Assembly (NCBI GenBank): GCA_030038895.1
Contig: JASHQX010000056.1
Location: 1 to 33,989 of the forward strand
Direction of reading: 5' to 3'
Source: Thermoplasmata archaeon
Lineage (GTDB): Archaea > Thermoplasmatota > Thermoplasmata > Lutacidiplasmatales > UBA184
Length of the DNA stretch: 33,989 bases
The translations under genes were made by a program, and so were the position numbers. Below, in pieces: positions 1 to 10,100 of the stretch; position 1 is the first letter of the stretch; each line of letters starts with the position of its first letter. The notes under the pieces are model-generated. The model was not told the DNA's origin, made no database searches, and saw nothing but the letters and a program-made list of their open reading frames with translations.

Positions 1-51
1 AAGAGGATGTTCGCGTCGAGCAACACCAGTCGGCGGCGGGATCTCCGCCCC

Positions 52-1644
52 TCACGGCTTGCGGACCGTGACCCCGAGCTGGTCGCGATCGTACTCGGAC
101 CCTCCCCTGCGTCCGCGCAGCGCGTACCGTTGGGCCTTCTGGTTCGCGGTCTTGGGGATCTCCTCGATGAACTCGAGGTACTGCGGGACCATGAAGAACG
201 GCAGGTTCTCGGCACAGAACTCGAAGAGCTCGCGCGCCTCGACGTGGGCCGACGGCCGCAGCTGGACGAACGCCTTGACGTCCTCCTCCCCGAGCGGGGA
301 CGGAACCCCGACGACCACCGACTCGAAGACGGCGGGGTGGCGGTTGAGAACGGTCTCAACGTCGTACGGAGCGAGGTTCTCCCCTCGTCGCCGGATCACG
401 TCCTTCTTCCGATCGACGAAATAGTAGTACCCGTCCTCGTCCCGCGTGACAAAGTCGCCGGTATGGAACCAGAGATTGCGCCACGCTTCGACCGTTTTCT
501 CTGGCTGGTTGAGGTACCCTAGGAACATCGTGAACGGCGCACGTGGACGGACGACGAGTTCGCCCCGGATCCGAGGCGGCACCGGACGATCATCGTCGTC
601 GACCACGTCAGCCTCAACGAAGCCGAGCGGGGTGCCGACGGACCCTACCCGGATGCGGTCCGGCGGGTTCATGAGGGTGGTGCAGCCGCATTCCGTCATC
701 CCGTAGAGCTCGATGACGGTGACGCCGAATCGCCGCTCGAAATCCGGCCAGATCGCGCGCGTCGTCCCCGCCGTCAGAGCCGTGCGGACGGAGTGCTGCG
801 TGTCGATCGGACGGGGGGGCTGCTTGTAGAGCACATTGATCATCGCGATCAGGAGCGAAACGTGGGTCGCCCGGAACTCGTTCGCGGTCTCCCAAAAGGT
901 GGACGCGTGGAACCGCTCGTCGAACGCGGCGGTCAGGTCGTAGAGGAGGGCCGTCAGCGCGGTCATCTCCTGGGCGTTACAGTGGAAGAGCGGAAGGGCG
1001 GTGAAGAGGACCGAGTCCCCCGAGAGGCGACTCCGCTCTCCGATCTCGCGGGACGTACTCACCTGTTTCTCGTGCGGGATGATCGCTCCCTTGGGTGGTC
1101 CGGTCGTACCGCTCGTGTACATGACCGAGATCGGGTCGCTGGGCCGAATCGGGGGAGGGGTCGCGAGCGGCCGCTCCGCCCGAAGCTCCTCGAACCAAGG
1201 GACGTCACCCGGGACGGGAGACCCAGGGCTCCGGGGTCCGGCGAGCCACTCCTGCCCGATCTTGAGTTCCCGGCGCAGGGGCTCGTACGCGCCCCACAGC
1301 CTCGAGTCGACCACGATTCCGGCGGGCGCGCTGTCGGTGAGCTCGTAGCGCAAGATATCGCCCTTGAGGGCGGTGTTGAGCGGGACGAGAACCGTGCCGG
1401 ATTTCGCCGCTGCAAACCAGGCGATCGGAAACTCCGGGGTATTGAACAGAAGGGTCGCGACCCGCTGGCCCGGAGCGATGTCAGCCCGGGAAAGGCCGGC
1501 GGCGAAGAGCTCCGTCTCGCGGTCGAGGTCCTCGTAGCTCAGTACGCGCTCCCGGAACCGCAAAGCGGGCCTTGTCCCGTTCTTCGCCGCCTTCCGACGG
1601 ATGAGGTCGGCGAGGTCGTGGTACTCTTCCCGCTCGTCCAACAT
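52..1644 (-). CDS. ATP-dependent acyl-CoA synthetase / AMP-binding ligase (carnitine/crotonobetaine-CoA ligase-like)
   Basis: 530 aa. AMP-binding motif YTSGTTGPPKGAII, GELVVRP, HTGDFVTRDEDGYYYFVDRKKDVIRRRGENLAPYDVE, and C-terminal PKTANQKAQRYALR. Confidence 0.93.
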   Translation of the reverse strand: MLDEREEYHDLADLIRRKAAKNGTRPALRFRERVLSYEDLDRETELFAAGLSRADIAPGQRVATLLFNTPEFPIAWFAAAKSGTVLVPLNTALKGDILRYELTDSAPAGIVVDSRLWGAYEPLRRELKIGQEWLAGPRSPGSPVPGDVPWFEELRAERPLATPPPIRPSDPISVMYTSGTTGPPKGAIIPHEKQVSTSREIGERSRLSGDSVLFTALPLFHCNAQEMTALTALLYDLTAAFDERFHASTFWETANEFRATHVSLLIAMINVLYKQPPRPIDTQHSVRTALTAGTTRAIWPDFERRFGVTVIELYGMTECGCTTLMNPPDRIRVGSVGTPLGFVEADVVDDDDRPVPPRIRGELVVRPRAPFTMFLGYLNQPEKTVEAWRNLWFHTGDFVTRDEDGYYYFVDRKKDVIRRRGENLAPYDVETVLNRHPAVFESVVVGVPSPLGEEDVKAFVQLRPSAHVEARELFEFCAENLPFFMVPQYLEFIEEIPKTANQKAQRYALRGRRGGSEYDRDQLGVTVRKP

Positions 1645-1670
1645 CCGACGGGGCCGAGGGGGACCCGGCC

Positions 1671-1680
1671 TTAAAATTCC
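1671..1680 (-). promoter_or_regulatory. TATA box of the acyl-CoA synthetase gene
   Basis: Minus strand ggaattttaagg, centred ~30 nt upstream of the ATG at 1644; fits near-leaderless transcription. Confidence 0.5.
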
Positions 1681-1764
1681 GCCGGGCCCTCACCCAAGTT
1701 CGGTGGGCGTCGGACCATCTAGTGAGTCCGAGAGTTGATAGGCTCGCGCGGGGTCGGCGGCCGA

Positions 1765-2229
1765 ATGGCCCGACGATCAGAGCCGTTCCAGCCAGAGGCT
1801 CCCATCGTGCCAGAGCTTGCCGCGGGTGCGGTGGTGGTTCAAGTGCCAAGCAACCGGGTCCTTCTGCTTCACGAGAAGGAGGAGGACCGGTGGTGCCTCC
1901 CGAAGGGTCACGTTGACCCGGGCGAGTCGCTCGCGGCGGCCGCGATCCGCGAAGTGCGAGAGGAAACGGGGCTGAGAGCAATCCATCTGGACGAGGAACT
2001 CGGAGAGGTCTCCTACAGGTTCTTCCGCCCTGCTAAGGGGCAGAACATCTACAAGTCCACGGTCTACTTTCTGGCCCGAACGGAGGAACTGAACGTCCGG
2101 CCCGAATCGATCTTCGATCGGTTCGAGTGGCTTGCTCCGGCCGAGGCTTGGCGCCGAGTTCCGTACGAGACCGACCGGCGCATCCTCGATGCGGCCATCC
2201 GCCGGCTCGGCCTTCCATCCTCGCGCTAG
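1765..2229 (+). CDS. NUDIX hydrolase
   Basis: Nudix box GHVDPGESLAAAAIREVREETGL. ATG at 1765 preferred over the upstream TTG at 1735 because homology begins after it. Confidence 0.92.
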   Translation: MARRSEPFQPEAPIVPELAAGAVVVQVPSNRVLLLHEKEEDRWCLPKGHVDPGESLAAAAIREVREETGLRAIHLDEELGEVSYRFFRPAKGQNIYKSTVYFLARTEELNVRPESIFDRFEWLAPAEAWRRVPYETDRRILDAAIRRLGLPSSR

Positions 2230-2269
2230 CGTTCCTTCGCCAGGTAACAGAAAAAGAAACGAAGGGGTT

Positions 2270-2293
2270 GGTGGGTCCCCGAGGGGACCCACC
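2270..2293. terminator. Perfect inverted repeat between convergent genes (putative terminator)
   Basis: ggtgggtcccc-ga-ggggacccacc, 11-bp perfect arms. On the minus strand it is followed by the T-rich tract ttcgtttctttttctg. Confidence 0.6.
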
Positions 2294-2311
2294 TTGGGCG
2301 CGCGGTCGCGC

Positions 2312-3742
2312 CTACATCTTGCGGTTCGGGTCCTCTACGGACTCCGGACCGCTCATGGGGGCGGACGGGGCCTGAGCGCTGGGAGAGATGGCCGAGGCGG
2401 GGGGAACGCCACTTGGCCAGCTCTCACCGTAGCCGCCCACGAGTCCGCTCTTCGACCGGCGTCGGGCGTACGATCGCCATTCGATCACTCCGACGGTCCC
2501 GACCACCGCGATGACCGCTGCCACGACGACCACACCGAGCAGTAGCGCGCCCGATATCGGGGTGGGCGAGGAACCGCTCGCGGATCCGGTCTTGGTGCTG
2601 GTCAGGCTGTGGTCGATCGACTGCGCCTGTGCGGTGGTAAGGGGCTGCCCATACACCGTAGTGCCGGGGATGTTCGATGCGCTCGCCGCGGGGTTCACCC
2701 CGCCGGTAAGCGCCGCCACGATCCCCGTGTCGCTGGAGCCGAACGTCTGGTCGGCCGCCGTGACGGCCGGCCCGCCGGGACCCGCGCTCAAGTAGAGGTT
2801 CTCCGCCGAGATGGTGGAGGCCCCGAACGAGAGCGAGTCGAACGGCTGGCTGGCTCCGCCGAACAGGTCGAGTCCGTGGGGGATCAGGATGAAGAGGTCG
2901 TAGCAGTCAAACGGACCGTTGACTACTAGAACGATCCCGACCCGTGTCTTGCCGTCCGTGAACGTGTGGTGGACCGGCACCGTGTAGCCCTGGACGGTCA
3001 CTAGCACGGTCGCGCTGAGACTCCCGCTCTCCGAGCCCGAACCCGAGCGGACGGTGCCGTTGTATCCCTGGTTCGACCAGGCCCAGCTGATCGTCCACGC
3101 GGCCGAGGGGGACGCGGTCGCCGAGGAGTTCCACATGTTGACGCCCGAGAGGTTCAGCGGGATCAACCCGAGGGACGGGCTGAAGGAAGTCTGGGCGTGG
3201 CCGCTTCCGGTCACGTTGAGGTAGGCGCTCCGCGTGTGACCGTTGAAGGTCCCGATGATCGACTGGTCGATCAGCGCGTTAACGTTCGCCGAGGCGTTCA
3301 TGAGTCCGAGCGCCGGGACGGCCGAGCCGTTCACGTAGACCACTGAGCCATTCGTCACGTTCGCGAACGCCGTGTCGTTTTCCTGGGCATGGTAGAAGTA
3401 CTGCACCAGGCGCACTGGGGTGGTTAGCGTCACCTGGAGCGTCGCACCGACCATGCGCTGCTCCTCCACCATCCAGATCCCCGGGGTGGTCGAAGTCTGA
3501 GTGACCGTGAAAGTCACGGTCCACCCGTACATTCCCGTCCAGTTGATCGTCGCGTTCCCGATTTGGACGGTCCCGTTGGACCATCCCTGTCCGCCGTAGC
3601 TCCACTGGTTCGCGGTCGGGGTCGTGGCCGTGGTGACCGGAGCGGCGTTCGCAGCGCCCGCAAGCGCCGGAACGATCGCGACTGCCACCAAGAGCGCGAC
3701 TCCTGTCGCGATCCAGGCTTTCATTCCGCTCTTTGTCGCCAT
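2312..3742 (-). CDS. Secreted, membrane-anchored glycoprotein-like surface protein
   Basis: N-terminal signal peptide (MKAWIATGVALLVAVAIVPALAGAANA), many N-X-S/T sequons, C-terminal TM helix (ISGALLLGVVVVAAVIAVVGTVGVIEW) followed by basic YARRRSK. Confidence 0.8.
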   Translation of the reverse strand: MATKSGMKAWIATGVALLVAVAIVPALAGAANAAPVTTATTPTANQWSYGGQGWSNGTVQIGNATINWTGMYGWTVTFTVTQTSTTPGIWMVEEQRMVGATLQVTLTTPVRLVQYFYHAQENDTAFANVTNGSVVYVNGSAVPALGLMNASANVNALIDQSIIGTFNGHTRSAYLNVTGSGHAQTSFSPSLGLIPLNLSGVNMWNSSATASPSAAWTISWAWSNQGYNGTVRSGSGSESGSLSATVLVTVQGYTVPVHHTFTDGKTRVGIVLVVNGPFDCYDLFILIPHGLDLFGGASQPFDSLSFGASTISAENLYLSAGPGGPAVTAADQTFGSSDTGIVAALTGGVNPAASASNIPGTTVYGQPLTTAQAQSIDHSLTSTKTGSASGSSPTPISGALLLGVVVVAAVIAVVGTVGVIEWRSYARRRSKSGLVGGYGESWPSGVPPASAISPSAQAPSAPMSGPESVEDPNRKM

Positions 3743-3755
3743 GGTCCTTTCCTTT

Positions 3756-3773
3756 GACGGAGCTCACTCCGTC
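3756..3773. repeat. Inverted repeat in the 5' region of the surface-protein gene
   Basis: gacggag-ctca-ctccgtc, 7-bp perfect arms, 14 nt upstream of the minus-strand ATG (3742). Confidence 0.5.
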
Positions 3774-3882
3774 CGCGGGGGGGGATTCGGGTCTCCCCGA
3801 CATAAGGGACTGCCTCGAGCCTTGAAGGGGCCTTTAGACCCCGTGCGAAGGTGTGACATGCGGTAGGGTGGGCCCGAGTCGA

Positions 3883-5568
3883 CTATCCGGGCGGCGGGTC
3901 GCCCTGTCCGGGAATCCGAAACCGCGCCGTCGCGGCGATGCGCAGCGACTCCGGATACCCCGCGTCCGCGTGTCGGGCGACGCCACTCCCGGGGTCGTTG
4001 TGGAGGACCCGGCCGATTCGGCGGTCAGCGTCCGAGGTGCCGTCGGCCACGACGACGAGTCCCGCGTGGATCGAGTTGCCGATCCCGACCCCACCCCCGT
4101 GGTGGACCGAGACCCAAGTAGCGCCGCTCGCGACGTTCAACATCGCATTTAGGATGGGCCAATCGGCAATCGCGTCGGAACCGTCCCGCATCGCCTCGGT
4201 CTCTCGAAATGGACTCGCGACACTGCCGGTATCGTGATGGTCCCGACCGATTGCGATCGGTGCGTGGACCTCCCCGTCGCGGACTAGCTGATTGACGAGG
4301 TGCCCGAACTTCTCCCTCTCGCCGTACCCCATGTAGCAGATCCGTGCCGGGAGACCCTGGAACTTGACCCGCTCGCCCGCGAGCCGGATCCACCGGCACA
4401 GGTGCTCGTTCTCTTTGAATTCCGTGAGGATCATCTGGTCGATCCGGTGGATGTCCTCGGGATCACCGCTGAGCGCGAGCCATCGGAACGGTCCGCTCCC
4501 GACCGCGAATAGAGGCCGAATGTACCGGGGAACGTACCCGGCGATATCGAATGCGTCCGCGACGCCGGCGTCCCGGGCTTGCGCGCGGAAGTTGTTCCCG
4601 TAATCGAACGCAACCGAACCGTGGCGGCGCATTTCGAGGATCGCCCTCGCTTCGATCGCAAGAGAGGCTCTGACCTTCTCGAGGTAGCGTGGGAGGTCGG
4701 CGGCGCGTACCGTGGCGGCCTCTTCCACCGTGAGGCCTTGAGGAATGTAGCCCACGCGCAGGTCGTGCGCGGCAGTCTGGTCGCTGACGACGTCGGGGTG
4801 GACTCCCCGTCGTGCGATCTCGGGGTACACGTCAGCGGCGTTCGCACAGAGACCCACGGAAAGGGGGGTTCGAGTAGCGACGGCCTTCTGTACGCGGGTG
4901 AGAGCGTCATCGAGACTCTGGGCCTCCACGTCGAGGTACCGATGGGAGAGGCGACGGTCGATCGCTCGAGGATCGACGTCGACGATCAGCGCGGCTCCCC
5001 CGAGCATCGTAACGGCCAGCGGTTGGGCACCGCCCATCTCGCCGAGACCCGAGGAGAGCATCCAGCGCCCATTCAGGTCGGGCGAGTGGAATTCGGTCCG
5101 GGCCAGAGCGGCCAGCGTCTCGTACGTCCCTTGCAGGATCCCTTGGGTCCCGATGTAGATCCAGCTGCCGGCGGTCATCTGACCGTACATCGTGAGGCCG
5201 CGGCTTTCCAGGTCCCAAAAGATGTCGTCCGTCGCCCAGCGGGGAACGACCAGTGCGTTCGCGATGAGAACCCGCGGAGCCTCCGGATGGGTGGGGAAGA
5301 TGCCCACGGGCTTCCCAGACTGGACGAGTAGGGTCTCGGTTTCTCCGAGGGTTCGAAGGGCCCCGACGATTCGATCGAATGACTCCCAGTCCCGGGCGGC
5401 CTTCCCTCGACCTCCGTACACGATCAGGTGCGATGGGTCCTTCGCGACCTCCGGATCGAGGTTGTTCATCAATAGCCGCAGCGCGGCCTCTTGGGGCCAG
5501 CCGCGGCAAGAAATCTCCTTGCCCCGGGGGGCCCGGACCACACGATCGGATTCGAGCGTTCGGGTCAT
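3883..5568 (-). CDS. hutU: Urocanate hydratase
   Basis: 561 aa full length: [114 protein letters not shown]. Confidence 0.96.
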   Translation of the reverse strand: MTRTLESDRVVRAPRGKEISCRGWPQEAALRLLMNNLDPEVAKDPSHLIVYGGRGKAARDWESFDRIVGALRTLGETETLLVQSGKPVGIFPTHPEAPRVLIANALVVPRWATDDIFWDLESRGLTMYGQMTAGSWIYIGTQGILQGTYETLAALARTEFHSPDLNGRWMLSSGLGEMGGAQPLAVTMLGGAALIVDVDPRAIDRRLSHRYLDVEAQSLDDALTRVQKAVATRTPLSVGLCANAADVYPEIARRGVHPDVVSDQTAAHDLRVGYIPQGLTVEEAATVRAADLPRYLEKVRASLAIEARAILEMRRHGSVAFDYGNNFRAQARDAGVADAFDIAGYVPRYIRPLFAVGSGPFRWLALSGDPEDIHRIDQMILTEFKENEHLCRWIRLAGERVKFQGLPARICYMGYGEREKFGHLVNQLVRDGEVHAPIAIGRDHHDTGSVASPFRETEAMRDGSDAIADWPILNAMLNVASGATWVSVHHGGGVGIGNSIHAGLVVVADGTSDADRRIGRVLHNDPGSGVARHADAGYPESLRIAATARFRIPGQGDPPPG

Positions 5569-5650
5569 CCGACGCGCGAGGCCATGCCAGGGTAAGTAAG
5601 CTCGCCGCAGGCCACCGAATCGTGCTCCATTGGCGGAGGTCTATTATGTG

Positions 5651-5670
5651 GTCCGGCGTGCGTGCCGGAC
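5651..5670. repeat. Inverted repeat just upstream of tRNA-Thr
   Basis: gtccggc-gtgcgt-gccggac, 7-bp perfect arms, ending 4 nt before the mature tRNA 5' end. Confidence 0.55.
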
Positions 5671-5674
5671 TCGT

Positions 5675-5747
5675 GCCGCCGTAGCTCAGTCGGTAGAGCG
5701 GCTGATTTGTAATCAGCAGGTCGGGAGTTCAATCCTCTCCGGCGGCT
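5675..5747 (+). tRNA. tRNA-Thr (anticodon UGU)
   Basis: Full cloverleaf: acceptor GCCGCCG/CGGCGGC, D arm GCTC...GAGC, anticodon arm GCTGA-TTTGTAA-TCAGC, T arm GGGAG-TTCAATC-CTCTC, discriminator T, no encoded CCA, no intron. Confidence 0.96.
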
Positions 5748-5982
5748 TGACGTGAACTCGGACGAGCTACGGGCGCTCAGAGTCGTTGTCCACCCCGAGT
5801 GCGGCCCGCTATAATCTGGAACCATGTTGTAGGGTACGCCCTTTGTTCGAATCGTCCGGGGGACGCTCTCTCGCGAGTCGATGGGATGAAAGGAAGGTCG
5901 TTCGAGCTAATGCCGACGCGCGCGAGCGACGGGATCTCGACGAGGTGATAAGTCGACTCCCCTCTTTCCCGCCGAGGGGGGA

Positions 5983-6981
5983 TTCCGCATCCGGCCACTC
6001 ACCGACGCCGAGCGGAACCAACTCCAGGGCTGGTCGCGCGGGAGGCTCACTCCCTACCGGCTCGTCATCCGGTCGCGCATTGTCCTCCTCGCGGCGAGCG
6101 GCCTCTCCCGTCGCGAGATCGCGTCGTTCCTGGGAGTGCGGACCGTGACAGTGACCCGCTGGCTTCGGCGGTTCGCTCTCCTCGGAGCGTCCGGACTTCT
6201 CCGCGATGCTCCCCGGTCCACTCCCCGTCGACCGTTATCGGATGCTACGATCCGATTGATCGTTTCAAAGACGTTCAGTCGTCCGCCGACGAGGGGTCGG
6301 TACTGGTCAACCCGGACCCTCGCACGCGAGATCGGGGTCAGTCATGCCTCGGTGCGCCGGGTATGGTTGAGGTTCGGTATTCGACCCCACTCGTCTCGAA
6401 TCGTCCAGCTCTCTCATGGGGGCGTCGGCCTCCCCCGGTCGATCGACGTGGCCGGAGTGTTCTTCGACCCGCCCCGGTGGGCCGTGACCCTCTGCCTGGG
6501 CCCGGCGGGACCGGGCGGTTCGTCATCGCCGACGAAGAGGAGGGTCGGGACCCCCTCAGTGCGCGGAGGGGTCCGTTCCTCCGGCCAGATTTCCGATCTC
6601 GCGGCGTGCGTGAGCCTGATGCGGCACCGGTATCCCCGAGGGTCGTGGCGGACCTTGATCGACGCGGAGTTCCGGGCCTTCCTCGATCGAGTGGCAGAGC
6701 ACCACGGACCGGAGGAGCCGATCTTCCTCGTTACCGGGCCGGATGCCCCATCATCCCGTTCGACCTCCCGTTGGCTCGATGCCCACCCGCGGATCTCGTT
6801 GGTAGTCCTAAGCGATCCGGGATCCCTTACGAAGAGCACGTTTTCTTGGATCGAGAAGGTCGGTCGCCTCCGTCCCCTCGAATCGAGCCTACCGAGCCTC
6901 CCAAGGCTCCAGCACGAGATTCAGAACTGGGCTGACCTCTCGGGAGCCCTCACCGGGCCGTTCGCTTGGACGCGGGACTGA
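5983..6981 (+). pseudogene. IS630-like transposase relic or domesticated derivative
   Basis: Frame is open from 5911 (after TAA 5908-5910) to 6981 but the first ATG/GTG/TTG is GTG 6136. Upstream it encodes RPLTDAERNQLQGWSRGRLTPYRLVIRSRIVLLAASGLSRREIASFLGVRTVTVTRWLRRF (IS630-type HTH), then LSDATIRLIVSKTFSRPPTRGRYWSTRTLAREIGVSHASVRRVWLRFGIRPH and VAGVFFDPPRWAVTLCLGPA, where IS630 relatives have LCVDEK. Confidence 0.65.
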
Positions 6982-7107
6982 CGCTCCGCCTCGCTTTGCC
7001 ACCGTACTGTCAGAGTGGGCGGGCCCGGTGCACTCAAGGGGGTTACAGGGGAATTTCGAAACGCGATTATCTCGGCCGACCGAATCCCGCGCGAGGTTTG
7101 GCGAAGT

Positions 7108-10100
7108 ATGGTGGCGAAAGCGCTCGTGACATCTTCCCGAGGGCTCGTCGTGGCGATCGGTCTGCTCGCGGTCATCGGGTTCGGTCTCGCTTCGATTCCG
7201 TTCGAGTCGGCAGGTGCGCATGGGACGACCCCGGCACCGATTACGACGGACGTCCTCCCGACTGCGTCGCCCGCCGGGGGGCCACTGGTCCAGGTCAGTG
7301 CCGCATCGTATTCCTCCGATACGTCCCAGCAGGCCGCAGGTTACGGTTACACACTCGTTCCCGATGAGGACCCGACGCTCGCCAGCCAGGAGATGAGCGT
7401 GGAGGTCTCGGTCGGGGCTTCCGAGTCGCTTCAGAACTACGTCGAGCAGATCCAGAACCCGGCGAGCCCGATGTACCATCACTTCCTAACCTTGGGCGGG
7501 CTCGGGGCCGATTTCGGTGCCTCGGCCGAGCAGTACGCCTCGGATCTCGCGTACTTTGCTCAGTACGGTCTTTCGGTGCAACCGGACCCCGGCCGCATGA
7601 TGATCAGCGTGACCGGTACAATTCCCGGAATCGAAGCGGCTTTCCATACCCAGATTGCCGCCTTCTCGGAGCAGTACTATTCCCCCGGTGAATGGAACCC
7701 GCTCTTCGGAGACGCGAGCGCGGGCCTCAACAGCACCACTAACCGAACGGTCTTCTTGAGCACCGAGGCCGCGTACCTTCCCGGCTCGATGGAAGTCGGA
7801 AGCGTCGCGGGACTCAGCACGGTCTTCGCGCAGCCCGAGGTCGCGACGGCATTTCCCGGTCTCTCTCCGGGCACGTCGTTGAGTGCGCTCGGAGCCGACA
7901 CATCGATCCCGGCCCAGGACACGGCGACGACGATTCCGGCGGCCCAAGCCCTCGGAGGGCGGGTGGGCTCGGGATGCCACACACAAAACTACACATGGGG
8001 GCTCCTCGAGGGGATCGACTGGCAGTTCTTCTTCCCGTGTACCATGCCGGCGCTCACCGGGGCCGTCAGTCTCTGGCACGGAACGGACGCGATCAACGGT
8101 GCGTCCGATGAGGGACAGGGGATCACGATCGGGATCATCGACGTGGGATGTCCGTACGCAAGCGACCTCGAGGCGTTCCAGAACTACACGGGACTGAAGG
8201 TTCTTAGCCGGCTCACGGTGATTGGGATCAACACCCCGTTCGAGTTCTTCAACGACACGAATCTCGCCGGGTGCATCGACAACGGTCTCGTCTATGGCTG
8301 GACGGGGGAAACTTCGCTCGACATCGAGTACGCCGCGGCGATGGCCCCTCGCGCGCACATCGATTTGATCAGCGTGGGCGATTCTTCCCTCACATCGTTC
8401 GACACCGCGTACGGGCTCACGGCCCAGTACCTCGCGACCGGAAGCCCAGAGACCCTGCCCGCCGGCTCGGACGTGTTGAACCTGGTGACCGGGACCACCA
8501 GCAGCACCACTAGCCTTGCCGCTTCCTCCGTAACAATCACGAGCAACTCGTACGGCACCGGCGAGGAGCTCACCGCGATCTTCGGCACACCGGTCTATCT
8601 CCAGATCGAGAACAACGCCCTCGACGAGCTCGCGGCGATCGGCGTGACTAACATCTTCGCCTCCGGCGACTCCGGTCCCACGACGTACCCGTTCCCGCTT
8701 CAGCCGGACATCCCGGCCGACGCCGAGGGGGTCACTTCGGTGGGCGGCGGGATGGCCACCGCCGAGTATGACGGGCAGGAGTTCCCGAACACCGGGGTCT
8801 CGACCAACATCTCGGGAGAATTGATGGTCGTGGCTCCGGTAAGCGGGCTCGCGAGCTTCACCTACTGGTCCGAGGAACTAGTGTACAAGTTCAGCCCGAC
8901 CGAAACGATCTACGCGCTGCCTCCCGGAGAGACCGGTGGAGGATTCGGACAGTCGGCGAGCCAGCCTCAGCCGTGGTGGCAGAACGCCCTCGACACGTAC
9001 AGCAGTGGCGCGCTGATCGATCCCGTCGTCTCAGGGAGCGCGGGTTTCAACATGTCGATCTACGTCTTCGGCGCCTGGCAGCTCACGTACGGCGGAACCT
9101 CGTTCGCGACGCCGGTCTTCGCCGGGGAGTGGGCGCTTATCGAAGAACAATCGCTCGTGGCGTTCAATGCCCCGAAGTTCGGGGAGATCAACGCGCTCCT
9201 CTTCGAAGCGCACAACGCCGCGGAGGCGGGAGCCGTGAGCGTCGACCCGTTCGTCGACATGACCAATATCGGCACCGGCGGGTTCTACCTGCTCAACGAG
9301 TTCGGCCCGGGGACCTACTACTTTGGCGGCCTCTGGGCGCCTTCGAACCTCTTCGGGACGTACCTCCTCTCCTCGCAAGACGAGTTCCCTCAGGACCAGA
9401 ACCTGCCGTACTGGTACGCGACGCTGAACAACTCGGCGGGGCCGGGGTGGAACTACCTGCAGGGCCTGGGCCTCGTCAACGTGGGCAAGCTCGATCGAGT
9501 TCTGATCGGTGCGATACCGGCGACCCAGCGCGCGCTCGACGATCTCGCGTTCTACGTGGTCGAGAAACAAGGAAGTACGCTCGTCCCCGTCACCAGCCTC
9601 GTCGCGGGGTCGACCTATGAGTTCGAGCTCATCAGTTCCAGTGGTGTGCCGTACACGGGCGCCTTCGCCCTGACGACGTACAGCGGAGGCGTCCGGTCCA
9701 CGCGCGACATCTCCGGGGACATGTTCTCGTACACCCCGCTGTGGACTGCCCAGAATCCGTTCACGAACGGGAGCGAGTACGGCTACTTCTACCTCGTATC
9801 CCTATCGGAAGTGCCCGCACCCCCCTGGACCTTCCAGGACTTTGCCGTGATCCAACCCCTGCTCTCGAGCGGAACGCTGACGCTCGGCGTCGAGACGCCC
9901 CTCGGACTCGTGACGACCGGTGAGGCCGAGGTCCCCATGTTCACGTCTACCGGGATCGCACCGACCCTCACCGGCGGAACGGCCCTCGTCACGCTGAACG
10001 GTGTGCCGGTCGGTGGGGCGGAGATCACGCAGACGGTCGTGGACGTGCCGTCGGCCGCCGTGCCGGACCCGTCGATCCCCGTCTCGTGGGATGCCCCGGG

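Noticed and set aside
793-1674. 293-aa ORF antisense to the acyl-CoA synthetase
   Set aside because: Arg/Gly/Val-rich mirror ORF of a confident gene in high-GC DNA; no recognisable motif.
4579-5331. 250-aa ORF antisense to hutU
   Set aside because: Overlaps a full-length, motif-complete urocanate hydratase; composition typical of GC-driven spurious ORFs.
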